Part shown: piece after piece, positions 1 to 11,146 of the stretch | Layout of the letters: each line of letters begins with the position of its first letter | Position numbering within the stretch: the first letter of the stretch is position 1 | Origin: Alentia gelatinosa | Lineage: Eukaryota > Annelida > Polychaeta > Phyllodocida > Polynoidae | Length of the DNA stretch: 64,000 nt | Assembly: GCA_950022655.1 (NCBI GenBank) | Contig: OX465582.1 | Span: 88,041,801 to 88,105,800, forward strand | Direction: 5' to 3' | Translations under genes and position numbers: made by a program | Notes under the pieces: model-generated | The model's database searches: none | What the model saw: the letters and a program-made list of their open reading frames with translations, nothing else | What the model was told of the DNA's origin: nothing

Positions 1-170
1 TACATTTAATGCATCCTTGACATCAGGAGCTTTAATTTGATACTAAATACACATACCTTTCATAATTTCTATCAAGGTTAACCTATTTTTTAAAAAAAAC
101 CTTCTAAAATCGTTTTTTCTGATGCGTGCGGTGATGAGAAGCTGTTTTTTTGAGTGGCCTTAATTTGCCT
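1..170. repeat. Dispersed repeat, copy cut by window edge
   Basis: These bases closely match 44104-44275. At that second site the same sequence follows a pogo-like terminus (CAGTAAAACCCCGCATAAG at 44021). The window therefore probably opens inside a copy of that DNA-element family. No coding potential is supported. Confidence 0.7.
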
Positions 171-852
171 TTTTTCTTGAGCTCGGGTTCTAGGGTTTGA
201 TACAGGAAGTATTGACTTGCGTCTCATAAAAATCATTTTTAAATACATTCGCCTAGTTTTGAGCAAATCAACACCACAGCGATCATGCTCTTTCTCTCCC
301 ATGTCTCCCCTTTACCTATCCTTCTCTCCCCTCCCTGCCTCACTCTTGTCTGAAATAGTGTTGTCCAGTTAGCATATCATCGTGTAAGTCATGCCAACAT
401 AAAAACATGTAAACTCTCTTAATTTATCATGAAGGCCTATTTTAACACATTATCATTTTTTATTTGATAGTAACTTTATTTTCATATTAGAACAAGTTTA
501 TTAACAGTTTTTTAAAGTCTGCAGCTATGACATAAAACTATTCGTAGATAAATGGTTCCCTTACAGAGTTTTCTTAGTTCAGTTCACCTTAAATATCAAA
601 ATTACTAATAGGTTAATATGGTGTCTAAGCAAGTTCTTTTAATACATATATATGTAAAGTACATTCAAGTGGGTTGAAAATCACAACAACAAAAACAGAC
701 ACAGTAAATTTGCTGAAGTTGGTTGTTATTGAACCAAGTGGTACATGGGATGGTAATTGGAGTCTATCAAAAGCTGTCACAACGTTTCGCTTAAAAATAC
801 ATTGCTTAAGTAATTGTTCAGCTTTATAACAAAGTGTTATTTCTGTTTACAG
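171..852. other. Unassigned AT-rich sequence, probably intron of the 853-1005 gene
   Basis: There is no convincing ORF, RNA gene or inverted repeat here. The stretch ends in a pyrimidine-rich tract and AG (851-852) that can serve as the splice acceptor of the next exon, so most of it is plausibly intron. Confidence 0.4.
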
Positions 853-1005
853 TTCTGGCAGCCGTATGGGAGTGGACCTTACGGAGGTTACAATGACCAG
901 GCTCCATACTATGCCCCAAGGCACAGGAACCACCATGTCAGGCGTGGCGGGCACGGCGGGCATTACCAGTATCATCAGCGATATGATCGTTATCAGCCAT
1001 ATTGA
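853..1005 (+). CDS. Terminal coding exon, Gly/Tyr/His/Arg-rich C-terminus, gene unknown
   Basis: An acceptor (TTCTGTTTACAG, AG at 851-852) opens a 50-residue reading frame in phase 0 ending in TGA at 1003-1005. The peptide begins FWQPYGSGPYGGYNDQ, has an RGGHGGH stretch and ends RYDRYQPY. Low-complexity tails rich in G, Y, H, Q and R are common at the C-termini of RNA-binding proteins and of some secreted matrix proteins. Neither can be chosen from this fragment. Upstream exons would lie left of the window. A repeat begins at 1012, and its AATAAA at 1170-1175 could serve as the polyA signal. I do not recognise the gene. Confidence 0.5.
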   Translation, partial: FWQPYGSGPYGGYNDQAPYYAPRHRNHHVRRGGHGGHYQYHQRYDRYQPY

Positions 1006-1011
1006 GATGCT

Positions 1012-1542
1012 TACTGGAGAACTCGACCCGGAGCGAACTCGAACCGTAGTTTTCAGGCTAACTCGACCCGTTTTGGAGAATTCGATTGGAGAACTCGACC
1101 TGTTTCAGATACTTATGGATAATATAGTTTCATATAGAAGGAAAGATCTGACTAGTTAGATTTTAGACAAATAAACCCAGCGGATTTGAAAAATAAGTCC
1201 ACAGTTATGGTTAGGGTTAGGGTAAGAGTTAGGAATAGGGTTAGGGTTTGGGATAAGAATATGGTTAGGAATAGGAATAGGGATAGGAATATGGTTAGGG
1301 ATAGGGTTAGGGTTGGGGATAGATATAATGATAGGGTTTTCTGTTTGTTTTCCTCCCCAGGGAAGACCAAATTCGAGACCAAGATAATATACCTGCTCCT
1401 TAATTTTGTATTTATCTACAGTTCTAAGAAGTTACTTTGAGTTTGGAATATTTAAAACGGATCGAGTTCGTTACTGGTCGAGTTCTTCTAATAGGTCGAG
1501 TTTTTTACGGGTCGAGTTCGTTTCAGGTCGAATTTTCCAGTA
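1012..1542. mobile_element. Inverted-repeat element with TTAGGG-like core, copy 1
   Basis: The left end TACTGGAGAACTCGACC and the right end GGTCGAATTTTCCAGTA are inverted. Degenerate copies of ACTCGACCCGT run inward from the left, and their complement ACGGGTCGAGT from the right. The middle (about 1205-1340) is a degenerate run of GGTTAG/GGATAG units. A second copy is at 28795-29300 and a half copy at 4101-4237. No transposase is present, so the element is non-autonomous and of unknown superfamily. Confidence 0.75.
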
Positions 1543-2260
1543 TTTATTGAAATTGGATGTCTTTGATAGCCTCCACATATACAGTTAATATATTGAAAAA
1601 ATCTCAGACTGACCATTTGCTCACATCACTGCCATACATAAGTCTTATTAAAGACGCAAGTTCAGAATGTTACATATGTATACTATTAATTTTAGGAATG
1701 AAGACACAGATCTCGATGGTTACCACTTGTGTTGTTAGACATATTGCCTGGAGGCATCATTGCTCCAATATTTACAGTATTTATCGAAATTGGATGTCTT
1801 TGATAGCCTCCACATATACAGTTAATATATTGAAAAAATCTCAGACTGACCATTTGCTCACATCACTGCCATACATAAGTCTTATTAAAGACGCAAGTTC
1901 AGAATGTTACATATGTATACTATTAATTTTAGGAATGGTTACCACTTGTGTTGTTAGACATATTTCATTGCACAAACTTTCAAATAGACTCGTAGTTGGT
2001 GTAATTATTATGCTCAGACCTTTTTTGGTTTATCATTTGATATTCAGAGTTGTAATGAGGTAAAGGAGAGGTTAACAACTTATGCTTCCTTTGGTTACTA
2101 TTATGTAAGAAAGTAGATGACACATGTCATCGTATCGCACCACGGTATTTTTCTCCATAGGCTTAACGTTATGGCTGTGAAGGTAGTGTACCCAATACTT
2201 AATGGCTAATAGGCTGAGTTATTTTTTTTAATTAATAATGTAATACGGGGTGAGATATAA
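1543..2260. repeat. Duplicated block, copies 1 (partial) and 2
   Basis: The sequence from TTTATTGAAATTGGATGTC (1546) restarts at about 1782 and again at about 2520, with very few differences between copies. Copy 1 is short and ends in GCCTGGAGGCATCATTGCTCC (about 1749). Copy 2 runs on to the GGGGTGAGATATAATCAGAAACCC motif shared with the hairpin family elsewhere in the window. High identity suggests recent duplication. Confidence 0.75.
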
Positions 2261-2274
2261 TCAGAAACCCAGGT

Positions 2275-2448
2275 AATGTAATAAGAAGAAAACGTAGTGA
2301 CTAAGCCCGTAGGGATGCCATTCTCGGCCTTTTGATGCCATAAATACGTCCCTCTGCCTGCGGCATCAGGACATATTTATGGCATCAAAAGACCTCGAAC
2401 GGCCATCCCTTCGGGCTCAGTAACTACGTTTCCTCTTAATATTACATT
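2275..2448. repeat. 174-bp near-perfect palindrome, copy 1
   Basis: AATGTAATA...AACGTAGTGACTAAGCCCG on the left pairs with CGGGCTCAGTAACTACGTT...TATTACATT on the right, folding around about 2361. Key inner pairs are TTTTGATGCCATAAATACG and its near-complement TATTTATGGCATCAAAA. The same palindrome recurs at 3555-3728. It is followed by TTAACCTTTAAGGACGCATGATGCC, which resembles the termini of the piggyBac-like element at 11597-12373. Confidence 0.8.
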
Positions 2449-2514
2449 GACATATTACAGCTGTTAACCTTTAAGGACGCATGATGCCTGGAGGCATCAT
2501 TGCTCCAATATTTC

Positions 2515-3030
2515 CAGTATTTATTGAAATTGGATGTCTTTGATAGCCTCCACATATACAGTAAATATATTGAAAAAATCTCAGACTGACCATTTGCTCA
2601 CATCACTGCCATACATAAGTCTTATTAAAGACGCAAGTTCAGAATGTTACATATGTATACTATTAATTTTAGGAATGAAGACACAGATCTCGATGGTTAC
2701 CACTTGTGTTGTTAGACATATTTCATTGCACAAACTTTCAAATAGACTCGTAGTTGGTGTAATTATTATGCTCAGACCTTTTTTGGTTTATCATTTGATA
2801 TTCGGAGCTGTAATGAGGTAAAGGAGAGGTTAACAACTTATGCTTCCTTTGGTTACTATTATGTAAGAAAGTAGATGACGCATGTCATCGTATCGCACCA
2901 CGGTATTTTTCTCCATAGGCTTAACGTTATGGCTGTGAAGGTAGTGTACCCAATACTCAATGGCTAATAGGCTGAGTTATTTTTTTAATTAATAATGTAA
3001 TACGGGGTGAGATATAATCAGAAACCCACT
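2515..3030. repeat. Duplicated block, copy 3
   Basis: Third copy of the 1546 block, nearly identical to copy 2 but with the internal AAGACACAGATCTCGATGG segment that copy 2 lacks. It ends at the same GGGGTGAGATATAATCAGAAACCC junction. Confidence 0.75.
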
Positions 3031-3550
3031 CCATGAAAATAACTTGGTCCTCACTCCACCTTGTTTGACCGCTATTTAATCGACTCAGCTTTGCTTCATG
3101 AATTACTCCTTGGAGTACAGACAAAGTTATTTTTACCTTGTGAGTTTCCTTCTAACAAACGTATGGGCTCAAGTATTATGTCACCCCAGTATTTTTCTCC
3201 ATAGGCTTAACATTAGGAACCCATACTCCATGACTGTGAAGGTAGTCAATGGCTAATAGGGTAAGTTATTTTTTCAATTAATAATGTTATATGGGGTGAG
3301 ATCAAATCAGAAACCAACGAGATGAAAATAACTTGCCCCGCACTCCACCTCGTTTGACCGTTAAGTAATCCACTCAGCTTCGCTTCATAAATAACTCCGC
3401 AGTGGAGTACAGACCAAGTTATTTTCATCTCGCGAGTTTCATTCTAACAAACTTATGGGCTCAGGTATTATTACATACCTATGGCCGAACGTCTATGAAT
3501 GGCCGAACGTCTATAAATAAGTATATGAAATGACATTTTTCTTGATATTT
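3031..3550. repeat. Two related hairpins with a GCTTCGCTTC-type loop
   Basis: GAAAATAACTTG and CAAGTTATTTTC (with variants) face each other at 3034-3145 and 3319-3440. Near the loop they carry CAGCTTTGCTTCATG and CAGCTTCGCTTCATA. Each is bordered by the GGGGTGAGAT...CAGAAACC phrase typical of the larger hairpin family at 20.5, 29.6, 41.6, 54.9 and 63.1 kb. Confidence 0.6.
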
Positions 3551-3554
3551 AGGT

Positions 3555-3728
3555 AATGTAATAAGAAGAAAACGTAGTGACTAAACCCGTAGGGATGCCA
3601 TTCTCGGCCTTTTGATGCCATAAATACGTCCCTCTGCCTGCGGCATCAGGACATATTTATGGCATCAAAAGACCTCGAACGGCCATCCCTTTGGGCTCAG
3701 TAACTACGTTTCCTCTTAATATTACATT
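3555..3728. repeat. 174-bp near-perfect palindrome, copy 2
   Basis: Same length as 2275-2448, with only isolated differences (for example CTAAACCCG for CTAAGCCCG, and CTTTGGGCT for CTTCGGGCT). The flanking TTAACCTTTAAGGACGCATGATGCCTGGAGGCATC is also shared. The larger unit containing both palindrome and flank was therefore duplicated together. Confidence 0.8.
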
Positions 3729-4020
3729 GACATATTACAGCTGTTAACCTTTAAGGACGCATGATGCCTGGAGGCATCATTGCTCCAATATTTACAAAAA
3801 TGTTTTAACATGATAGAGCAATATCCATGAAATCTTCACAAAATGCAAATATGATATCATATCTAATGTTTCTATTCAAATTAACAATATATTTATAATA
3901 TAGTCTCATATTGTGTGGTTGTAAAGTTGAATAATGAGTTCTCACCATTATGTGCCCATCCTCTAGCAGGACACACTGCCACCAGCAACTGTCCTGATGA
4001 GAGTACAATGGCCAGGTATG

Positions 4021-4410
4021 TAGACGTTAGGGCCCACCACCCGAAAGTCGGGACGTTAGGGCCCACTCATCGGGACGTTAGGGCCCGCCTAAAGCCAACC
4101 TAGGGTTAGGGCTAGGGTAAGGGTTAGGGTTAGGGTTAGGATCAGGGTTAGGGATAGGGTTACTTACTTATACCTACTATTAAATATAGTATTTATTCAC
4201 TATTTGTCGAGTTTTTTACGGGTCGAGTTCTCCAGTATTCAAACTTTAACCAATTATACAAAATTAGGTGGGCCCTAACGTCTATTTATGCCACATGTCG
4301 CTCCCAGTACTACAGCCGCGGTGCGGCCGAGGCGCGACTGCGGCTTTCACACCCCTGGTGTAGGGTGGGCCCTAACGTCTCGACTTTAAGGTGGTGGGCC
4401 CTAACGTCCT
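4021..4410. mobile_element. Inverted-repeat element with GACGTTAGGGCCC arms
   Basis: The left arm (4021-4087) carries three copies of GACGTTAGGGCCC. The right arm (4267-4284 and 4363-4410) carries three copies of the complement GGGCCCTAACGTC. The spacing words CCACC and AAAGTCG also match in inverted order. A half copy of the TTAGGG-bearing element (4101-4237) sits between the arms, so one element is nested in, or recombined with, another. Confidence 0.7.
4101..4237. mobile_element. TTAGGG-bearing inverted-repeat element, truncated copy
   Basis: Only the TTAGGG-like core and the right terminus (GGGTCGAGTTCTCCAGTA) remain. The tail is close to 29222-29300. The left arm with ACTCGACCCG is missing. 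Confidence 0.65.
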
Positions 4411-4844
4411 GCAACCTGATGGCCCCAGGCACCTGTCCTTAAAGGGTCTCTATATAATGAGTGTGTAATCAGATAATGATTCTAGAGATGAGACAAGTTC
4501 TTCCCTGTTAATTGTTTAGTCAAATGTATTTACGTTATTGGTATGTACTCGTATACCGGTCTATTTCGATAGAAATATTTTTATCAAAAGAAACAACGTA
4601 TGCGAGTACATACTAATCAGGTTAAAACATTTTATTTGTATTATATACTTTCATATGTAAATAATTTGCAAAATACTTGTTAAAATATTACGACGTTGAA
4701 CTGGCTTCAAAGTACGCTGGTAGTTATGTTGATATCTTACCGGAAGTGGGGCTGTGACCACTCTCCAATCTAATAGGTCTGTGAGATTTTTTTCAGCCAA
4801 TCGCAAGACATATTCAGAGTATGTTGATATGAATGTATTTTTTA

Positions 4845-5190
4845 TTATCCACCTAATACATAGTGTCCATAGAAAACACATAGGCAGTATGTATCTACAT
4901 ACCTGGCGCCTACAGATATATTGTATGCTCCGAGCGCATACGGAAAAATGGTCCTTATAAAGAAATAGTTAAACCCAAATGAGGTAATATCGGTATGCCA
5001 CTTGTCAGGAAAAGCAGATAATAAATACAATATAGACAGATTTCAGATACAAGCGTCGTATGCTCCGAGGAGTTGACGCGTAGCAATAGCCAAGTGCATG
5101 CGAGGATATTGCATGCACTTGGCAACTTCGAGAAGCATACAACCGCTTTTACCTTACAACAGTCTACTTGTTTATTGTATTTATCATCCA
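4845..5190. mobile_element. Composite element: one 74-bp satellite unit plus hairpin core
   Basis: Begins TTATCCACCTAATACATAGTGTCCATAG, one copy of the satellite unit seen as arrays at 14.7 and 24.6 kb, and ends near ATCATCCACC. Inside, TCAGATACAAGCG...GTATGCTCC at 5041 faces ...GCATACAACCGCTTTTACC, making a hairpin (about 5041-5156) with a second nested stem TGCATGCAC. The same order, satellite then hairpin, occurs at 24637-25390. Confidence 0.6.
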
Positions 5191-5199
5191 CCTTTTTCT

Positions 5200-5730
5200 G
5201 ACAAGTGGGGTACCCGTATCAGTCCATTTTAGGTACGGACCATTTCTTCCATATGCACTATTTTTCCGTATGCGCCAGGTTGTTCAGTCCGGAGCATACA
5301 CCATATCTTTATCCTACCCCTGATATAAAATACCAGAGGCTTAACATTGAGTTTCCGTATGCCACGCTGATCGGCATACGGAGTTTTATATGCCACTAGT
5401 GCCATACAGAATTGTTATCACATAATATTCCAAAATCGAGGAGACAGGGTAGGATAAAATCAAAACCTGATTCGTTTTAATCGCGGCCACCGTATTCCAC
5501 TCCTGGAGTTTTGCTCCGGACTTCACTATGCAAAATTCCAGTCGTGGCATACGGTGGCCAAGATTAAAACTCATCCAGTTTTGCGATTTATATAGAACTG
5601 CAACGAGAATAGTATAAATAGACAATACTCCACGAGTTTGGATGGGCCGCAATCGTCATCGAGGCGAAGCCGAGTGACGATTACGGCCCATTCAAACTCA
5701 TGGAGTTTTGTGTATTTTACGATTTGAGTG
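5200..5730. repeat. Series of separate hairpins
   Basis: Two clear stems can be read. About 5465-5590 pairs TTTTAATCGCGGCCACCGTAT with ATACGGTGGCCAAGATTAAAA. About 5625-5710 pairs ACTCCACGAGTTTGGATGGGCC with GGCCCATTCAAACTCATGGAGT around the loop GAGGCGAAGCCGAG. The loop word GCGAAGCC is the same as in the hairpin family at 20.5 and 29.7 kb. Confidence 0.6.
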
Positions 5731-6430
5731 CAGTTCTGGATTTATCTCACCCCCTTTTTTTTTTATATCAAATTAGATATCATCAAACTTTCCCAATAAT
5801 TAGAATAGACTTAGCAAATCCATACGACGTCATCTCAAATCCAATACGCCACAGCCGTGGCGTAGTATTGTCACTTTACGGGGGTGATCGTTGAGTATTT
5901 TTTTCTAATGTTATTCCTATGGCTAAACTTGTACCAGGGTGAGATAAAGTATGCTCCAGGTATGTAGTTCTCGTACTGGGTGGAGTACGGACCAAGATAT
6001 TTCCATCTTGTGAATTTCCTTCTAAATATGCAATGAGAAATGCAATTGATCTTGCACAACAAGCACTAGTGGACACATTTAAGTAGAAAATAAAAACAAA
6101 CTTTTACAGATCTCTGACATATAGCACTGAGATTCTGTAGAACCATTTGGAACTAGATACCTTTGAAATTCAGCGATATCTGGTTACAAAGAAGAAATCA
6201 ACTCATTTAAATGATACGTGGTATTCACTCCGCATCAATCTCGTGGAGAACGACTATTTTGAGCAAAACAAGTTGCTTTCTGTATTTATCTCACCCCTGT
6301 ACATGCTAAAGGAAAGGATGGCACACATGGTATAGACCATTGAGAAAGGACTGCAATACTCATAGGGGCATGGAGAACGAGTTTCCAATGTTCAGACTAT
6401 GGGACAAAAATACAAGGGGGGAGATAAAGG
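5731..6430. repeat. Repeat-derived sequence related to the TCACCCC hairpin family
   Basis: Phrases such as TATCTCACCCC, TACGTGGTATTCACTCCGCATCAATCTCGTGGAG and GGGGAGATAAAG match the elements at 32695-32965 and 37500-37790. Ends are not well defined. Nothing coding is supported. Confidence 0.4.
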
Positions 6431-7850
6431 GAAATTCTAAATAGTTGTACAGAATAGTAAGCTCATAATGTGATAAGATTTCCTTCACATTGAACCGGGA
6501 TACCGGCGTTATTCTCTATAACCTTTATCGTGATTTGAATATGTAGATAATGCATTATTTATTACATTTAACGATATTTTCTAGAGAATAAATTTATAAC
6601 ACCAATTATTTCAATTGATAGCTAAACCGTCCATTGAAATTAGGACTTGTTATTATATTGTCATTTCAAATCTATGAAATCTTTATTGGTGTAAATGAAT
6701 GTAATAAGTTATTAAACATTCAGATGGATCTGTATTCTTTAGGAAATTCCTTTAGATTTGTTATTCTGTGGCATGTCCAGCGGAATTAACGGCTATAATA
6801 AATGTTACTCTTTGGTGCGAAGAAACTCATATGAAAACGTGTGCTGTTGTACAATAGATTTGAATCGATTGGCATAACTTTCTTGTAGATTGAACATCCT
6901 TGGTGACAATAAAATAGAGAAAAATGTATATAACATTGTCAATAATTGTAAGGCATATCAAACTATGGCAATGACAATACATGTTGAAGTCAAATGTATG
7001 TTTTGTCACAATAAAACCAAATGTAATTGCAAATGAGTCTCAGTCATTGACCAGTATGATGAAATGGCTTGTATCAGTGACAGCCAGGGACTGTTCATTA
7101 TTTACGTTAGGGGGGTCGTCCATATGAGAGCATTTGCCGGAGTGTGGGAGCATTTCATGTTTAGGTACATTGTGTTTGCCTTGTAGGGGGGGGGGGGGGG
7201 GGGCATTTCAGATTACCTGCCGAAGCGGGACCTGTTTCACTAGTTTCGTGACATGTCTGTTCATGCTTGCACTGTTGGTGCCGCTTTTCATATCTGTCTA
7301 ACACTTTTGTCATGAATCTAGTGAAACAGGTCCATGATGTGTAGATTTGTCTAATTCTTATGTTTGGTGTCTGTCTTTTCCTAAGGGCAAGTGGGTCGGA
7401 TTTTTGAAACCTGCTAAATTACGCTTTCTTCCTGGGATCAGACACTCAAAAAATAATTTTAGAATACTACTTCTTTTTGTATTTTATATTAGTCTCCTAC
7501 AACGTACCTTCCAGAAAAACATTATTCCAACAAAATCAGACAAATGGTTCAGAGTTGAGAGCCTTTTGAAATTGTGAATAATACTGCATGTTGTCCACCC
7601 CCCTAAAATATTTGAAATTTCAAGAAACATAATAAAAGCTCATAATTTGAGAAAAACTAATATTATATGGTGACATATGTCATATTTGACCCAAAACACC
7701 TCTATCATATATTAGATTTTAAACAAAAGCTCTGAGCCATATTTGGGTTTGGTCCAGGCAGGGGTGTCGGACAACACGCGGGGTGTCGGACAACGCGTTT
7801 TTAAAACTTCTCAGGACAATGACTAAAATAATATCAGTCACTATAACCCT
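6431..7850. other. No gene seen; AT-rich, with a poly-G run and GTGTCGGACAAC words
   Basis: A G homopolymer lies near 7187-7203. AACAGGTCC and TTTCGTGACATGTCTG phrases at 7228-7335 recur in inverted order at 9229-9295, suggesting the two ends of an older element. GGTGTCGGACAACACG begins near 7767. No exon with good splice sites was found. Confidence 0.4.
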
Positions 7851-7852
7851 TT

Positions 7853-8210
7853 ATTACCTACTATATTTAAAACGGTAGAATTCCGTCGAATCTGCTTGAA
7901 GTTGCTTCCGCACATAGAGACATAGTGAACCAGAGCTAGGGCTGGAGATTGAAGGGCCACGAGAGTGAGATTCTCGTGCAGTACTTAACTGAATCTTGCC
8001 ACTATTTTTTGTGGTTCTCTACACAGATGTATTTCTATCCTTACGATTTGTTTCTAACCGTACTGAAAACATAATTTAGAACTGTAGTTTTCCAATCTCA
8101 TATGCCTGAGATCAGTCTGTGAGACTATTGCGCTGGTTGCCGGTAAAAGTACCTGTGTCACGTGAAATAATACACACGTACACATAGCCTGTAGTGTGGC
8201 CGACTTTCAC
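7853..8210 (+). mobile_element. TTACCTACTATATTTAAAACG element, partial
   Basis: Starts with the family terminus TTACCTACTATATTTAAAACGGTAGAATTCCG and keeps the GAGATTGAAGGGCCACGAGAGTGAGATTCTCGTG hairpin-like segment. Other members start at 9819, 21776, 27691 and 39235; right ends are seen at 11146, 42112 and 43466. Confidence 0.6.
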
Positions 8211-9480
8211 CAGGCGGCGTGTTCATATGAAATGATGGAATACCTAGCATTTGCTGTGCATCTCCTTACTCTGTGTAGGAACCTAGAACCTGGAGGGGGG
8301 GGGGGGGTGCGGTAGCCGAATAAGAATCGACGAAGTCGCTAGTATTCTTAATAAAATGATAGAAAGCTACGTTTTTCAAAGCAAATCACTCAATTACTGA
8401 TAAGAAACAACCCCAAAATCAGGATTTATATCAGAGCATGTTGTCCGACACCCCGGGGTGTCGGACAACAAGTTTTCTGTTTTTGTATCACAAGAAGTAC
8501 ATTTTTTATTCAGGAAAAAAGTAAACTTGGTATCTATAAGTGGTAGGAATACTTAACATATACAGGGGTATTTGTTATTCTATTATGATTATTATTTCTT
8601 CTAGACATCTTTTAACAGGCATGTTGTCCAACACCCCGATTTTTGGAAAAATATCATCATGGAATCAGAATGTTTTAATATCAGAATGGACAATCCCATT
8701 GTGTTGAAACTTTCAGGTATCATAGTAGGGATTTTGGTCAACATCTCACAGTAAAGGAAAATTAATTTCTCATTGTATATTTCATTAGTATTATGCTCTC
8801 AAAATTGGGATGTCAGACAACATGCTCTATGGGGCTCTCAGTTGGAAAATTTAAAGGTCCTGGATAGCTTTGACCATTTTAATATTTTTTCAAACTTTTA
8901 CCATTTTTCAAAACTGTATTGTCAACACTTCTCATGACATATGATTTAAACATGTTGATAAATATAATTGGCTCAAAATTGTATCCCCCAGATTTTGAAA
9001 AAAGTGAAAATCACTAGAAAATCACTGTTTTTGTTGATTTTCTGAAGGAAATATTCCTCAGAGCTATACAAAACCCTGGTTGAAATGAAAGACCATCAAA
9101 AGATGCACCAAAAAATGCCACTTTTACATTGATAAGATATGTTTATACAACATAAACCTTAAATAACCCTGTTTTTGGTAATTTAGCAGGTTTTAAAAAT
9201 CCCACCCAACTACTTGTATTGTCACGAAACTAGACAACCTTAATGTCTGTATGGTGTCACAGACATGTCACGAAACTAGTGAAACAGGTCCCTGGTTAAA
9301 CAATAGGCATGCCTCTAATTTTGATACATCCAATGCAACACCGAATGAACTGTTATCCTAGGGCACTTGAAAAAGTAGGCCTACCCTAGGCTCGTAGGAA
9401 CATCAATTCCCCTAATTAATTATCTATGTCCATTATATCTAACTCCCAAATTCCATAATTTTTTGTAGAGCAATATAAAT
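8211..9480. other. No gene seen; contains a short palindrome of GTTGTCCGACACCCC
   Basis: At about 8440-8472 GTTGTCCGACACCCC is directly followed by GGGGTGTCGGACAAC, a perfect short palindrome. Single arms recur at 7767 and 8620. A G-run is at 8297. Otherwise the stretch is AT-rich with no supported feature. Confidence 0.4.
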
Positions 9481-9818
9481 GTGAGACATGGGTATCTGGC
9501 GCTTTAGCGGGTTCGCTTTGTCTCCCTACTAGCGACTTCGTCGATTGGTATTTGGCTACCCCCACCACCCCCCCCCCACCCCCCAGCAACTGCTGTCATG
9601 CCCCCTAGCGGGTGAACAGGAAACCATTGTAAACCCGTGGTTATTATTCCTATGACACAGGTGTCTGAACTGATCATCAGCGATGAGAGCTGCTTGGATC
9701 GATACCAGCGAAGGTTGGGGTCTCATTGGTTTCTCACGAGAAAAGTAGATCAATAAACTACAATACTAAAGTTTGATTTCGGCATGGCTTGGAATAGATC
9801 ATAAGAGAGAAGTTTTGT

Positions 9819-11146
9819 TACCTACCATATTTAAAACGTTAGAATTTCGTCGAATCCGCTTGAAGTTGCTCCCGTACATAGGGACAGAGTGAACCCGATT
9901 TAGGGTGGGAGATTGAAGCCCCACGGGAGTGAGATTCTCGTGTAGTGAAAAACTCGAATCTGTTCTGATTTTTTTGTAGGACTATACTCAGACAAACTTC
10001 TTCTCTTATGATTCATTTCGAGCCATGCCGAAATCAATGTTTAATATTGTAGTTTTCTAATTTACCTTTCTCGTGAGAAACCAATGAGATCTCAACTTTC
10101 GCTGGTAGCCCTTTCAAAACTTCGCTGATTACCCCCACCCACCAGCAGCCTAAGTATTTGACCCCACAAGAGCATCTAAATTTGTGGAGCAGTCAGTAGG
10201 GTGTTAGTCTGGGAATGCAATTGTCGGGAATTCGAACCCCACTTTCGGCAGCCTGTTATTTCATTTTTCGGACTCGATGAAGTCGCTAGTTTCTGTATAA
10301 ATCTACAAAAAAAGAAGAACAGTTTCGAATTCAACATAATAGCAGGCTTCAGTTAAATACTACACGAGAATCTCACTCTCGTGGCCCTTCAGTCTCCAGG
10401 CACAGGGACCCGTTTCAATAGTCTGTAGGACGTCCGTTATTGGGTGTAGTGACACGATAGCGACAAGTTGCGTTGCAGTAGTTTAGTGACAAGCCATTCC
10501 TTGAGTCCTTGTTGCAGACAGGCGCTAATAGTGGCTTGTACCATTTCAGAAGTGGCTGTCCGGTCACTAAAAGGGTCACTATAGTGTCTATAATAGCGAC
10601 AGGGTAGGCCTATACCCTCTCGCTTGTATTGTCACAAACGCGTAACTTTACTTCCCCTAGGGATTAAGCTGTGAAACTTTAACCCCAGTTAGGGACACAT
10701 ACAACTTATAAACATGCCAAATATGAAGGAGATCGACTCATGCAATCCAGAGATATTCACATTTAAATTTTGTCATAACAAGTGTTGCTCTGGTGGCCAG
10801 TGTAGAATTATTCAAGCGCTGTCGCTAATTTATGCAGTGACCTCACCTTCACAGCACTTGTTCCTGGTAGCACTAACACCATCCATTGTAAGGCCCAGGC
10901 AGCAATGTCACTATGTCGCCAACAGTGAACAGACACACCACCCCAATAGTGACATGCCTTCTGCAACGAGAATTAAATTTTGTCACTATTCCTGTCACAA
11001 TTTGAGTCACTAAACATGTCACTAAGTGGTTTAATGACCCATTCTATTGAAACGGGCCCCAGGTCTGGTTCACTATGTCTCTATGTGTGGGAAATACTCC
11101 AAACAGATTCGGCGGAATTCTAACGTTTTATATGTGGTAGGTAATA
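9819..11146. mobile_element. Inverted-repeat element, full length, with a nested element
   Basis: The left end TTACCTACCATATTTAAAACG and the right end, whose complement reads TTACCTACCACATATAAAACG, form imperfect terminal repeats of roughly 30 bp. Inside are a tRNA-like segment (about 10180-10245: GTGGAGCAGTCAGTAG and GGGAATTCGAACCCC, resembling pol III A and B boxes) and the GACTCGATGAAGTCGCTAG phrase common to the family. The element is interrupted at 10405-11059. No transposase is visible. Confidence 0.7.
10405..11059. mobile_element. Nested element with GGGACCCGTTTCAATAG termini
   Basis: GGGACCCGTTTCAATAG opens the insertion and CTATTGAAACGGGCCCC closes it, giving a 17-bp inverted repeat with one mismatch. 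It interrupts the host element between CAGTCTCCAGG and CAGGTCTGGTTC. The termini resemble hAT-type elements, many of which begin CAGGGGCCCGTTT, and the elements at 19647 and 30511. Internal GTCACTA/TAGTGAC words are frequent. No transposase ORF is present. Confidence 0.65.

Noticed and set aside
1205..1340. TTAGGG-rich tract as a true telomere
   Set aside because: The repeats are degenerate, short, and inside an inverted-repeat element with two further copies. They are interstitial.
1186..1440. Arg/Val-rich frame in the TTAGGG-like core
   Set aside because: A repeat-encoded frame. The opposite strand is open too.
1557..2063. 168-residue frame repeated in the 1.5-2.8 kb blocks
   Set aside because: It runs through two repeat copies, has no recognisable domain, and stays open only because the copies are recent.
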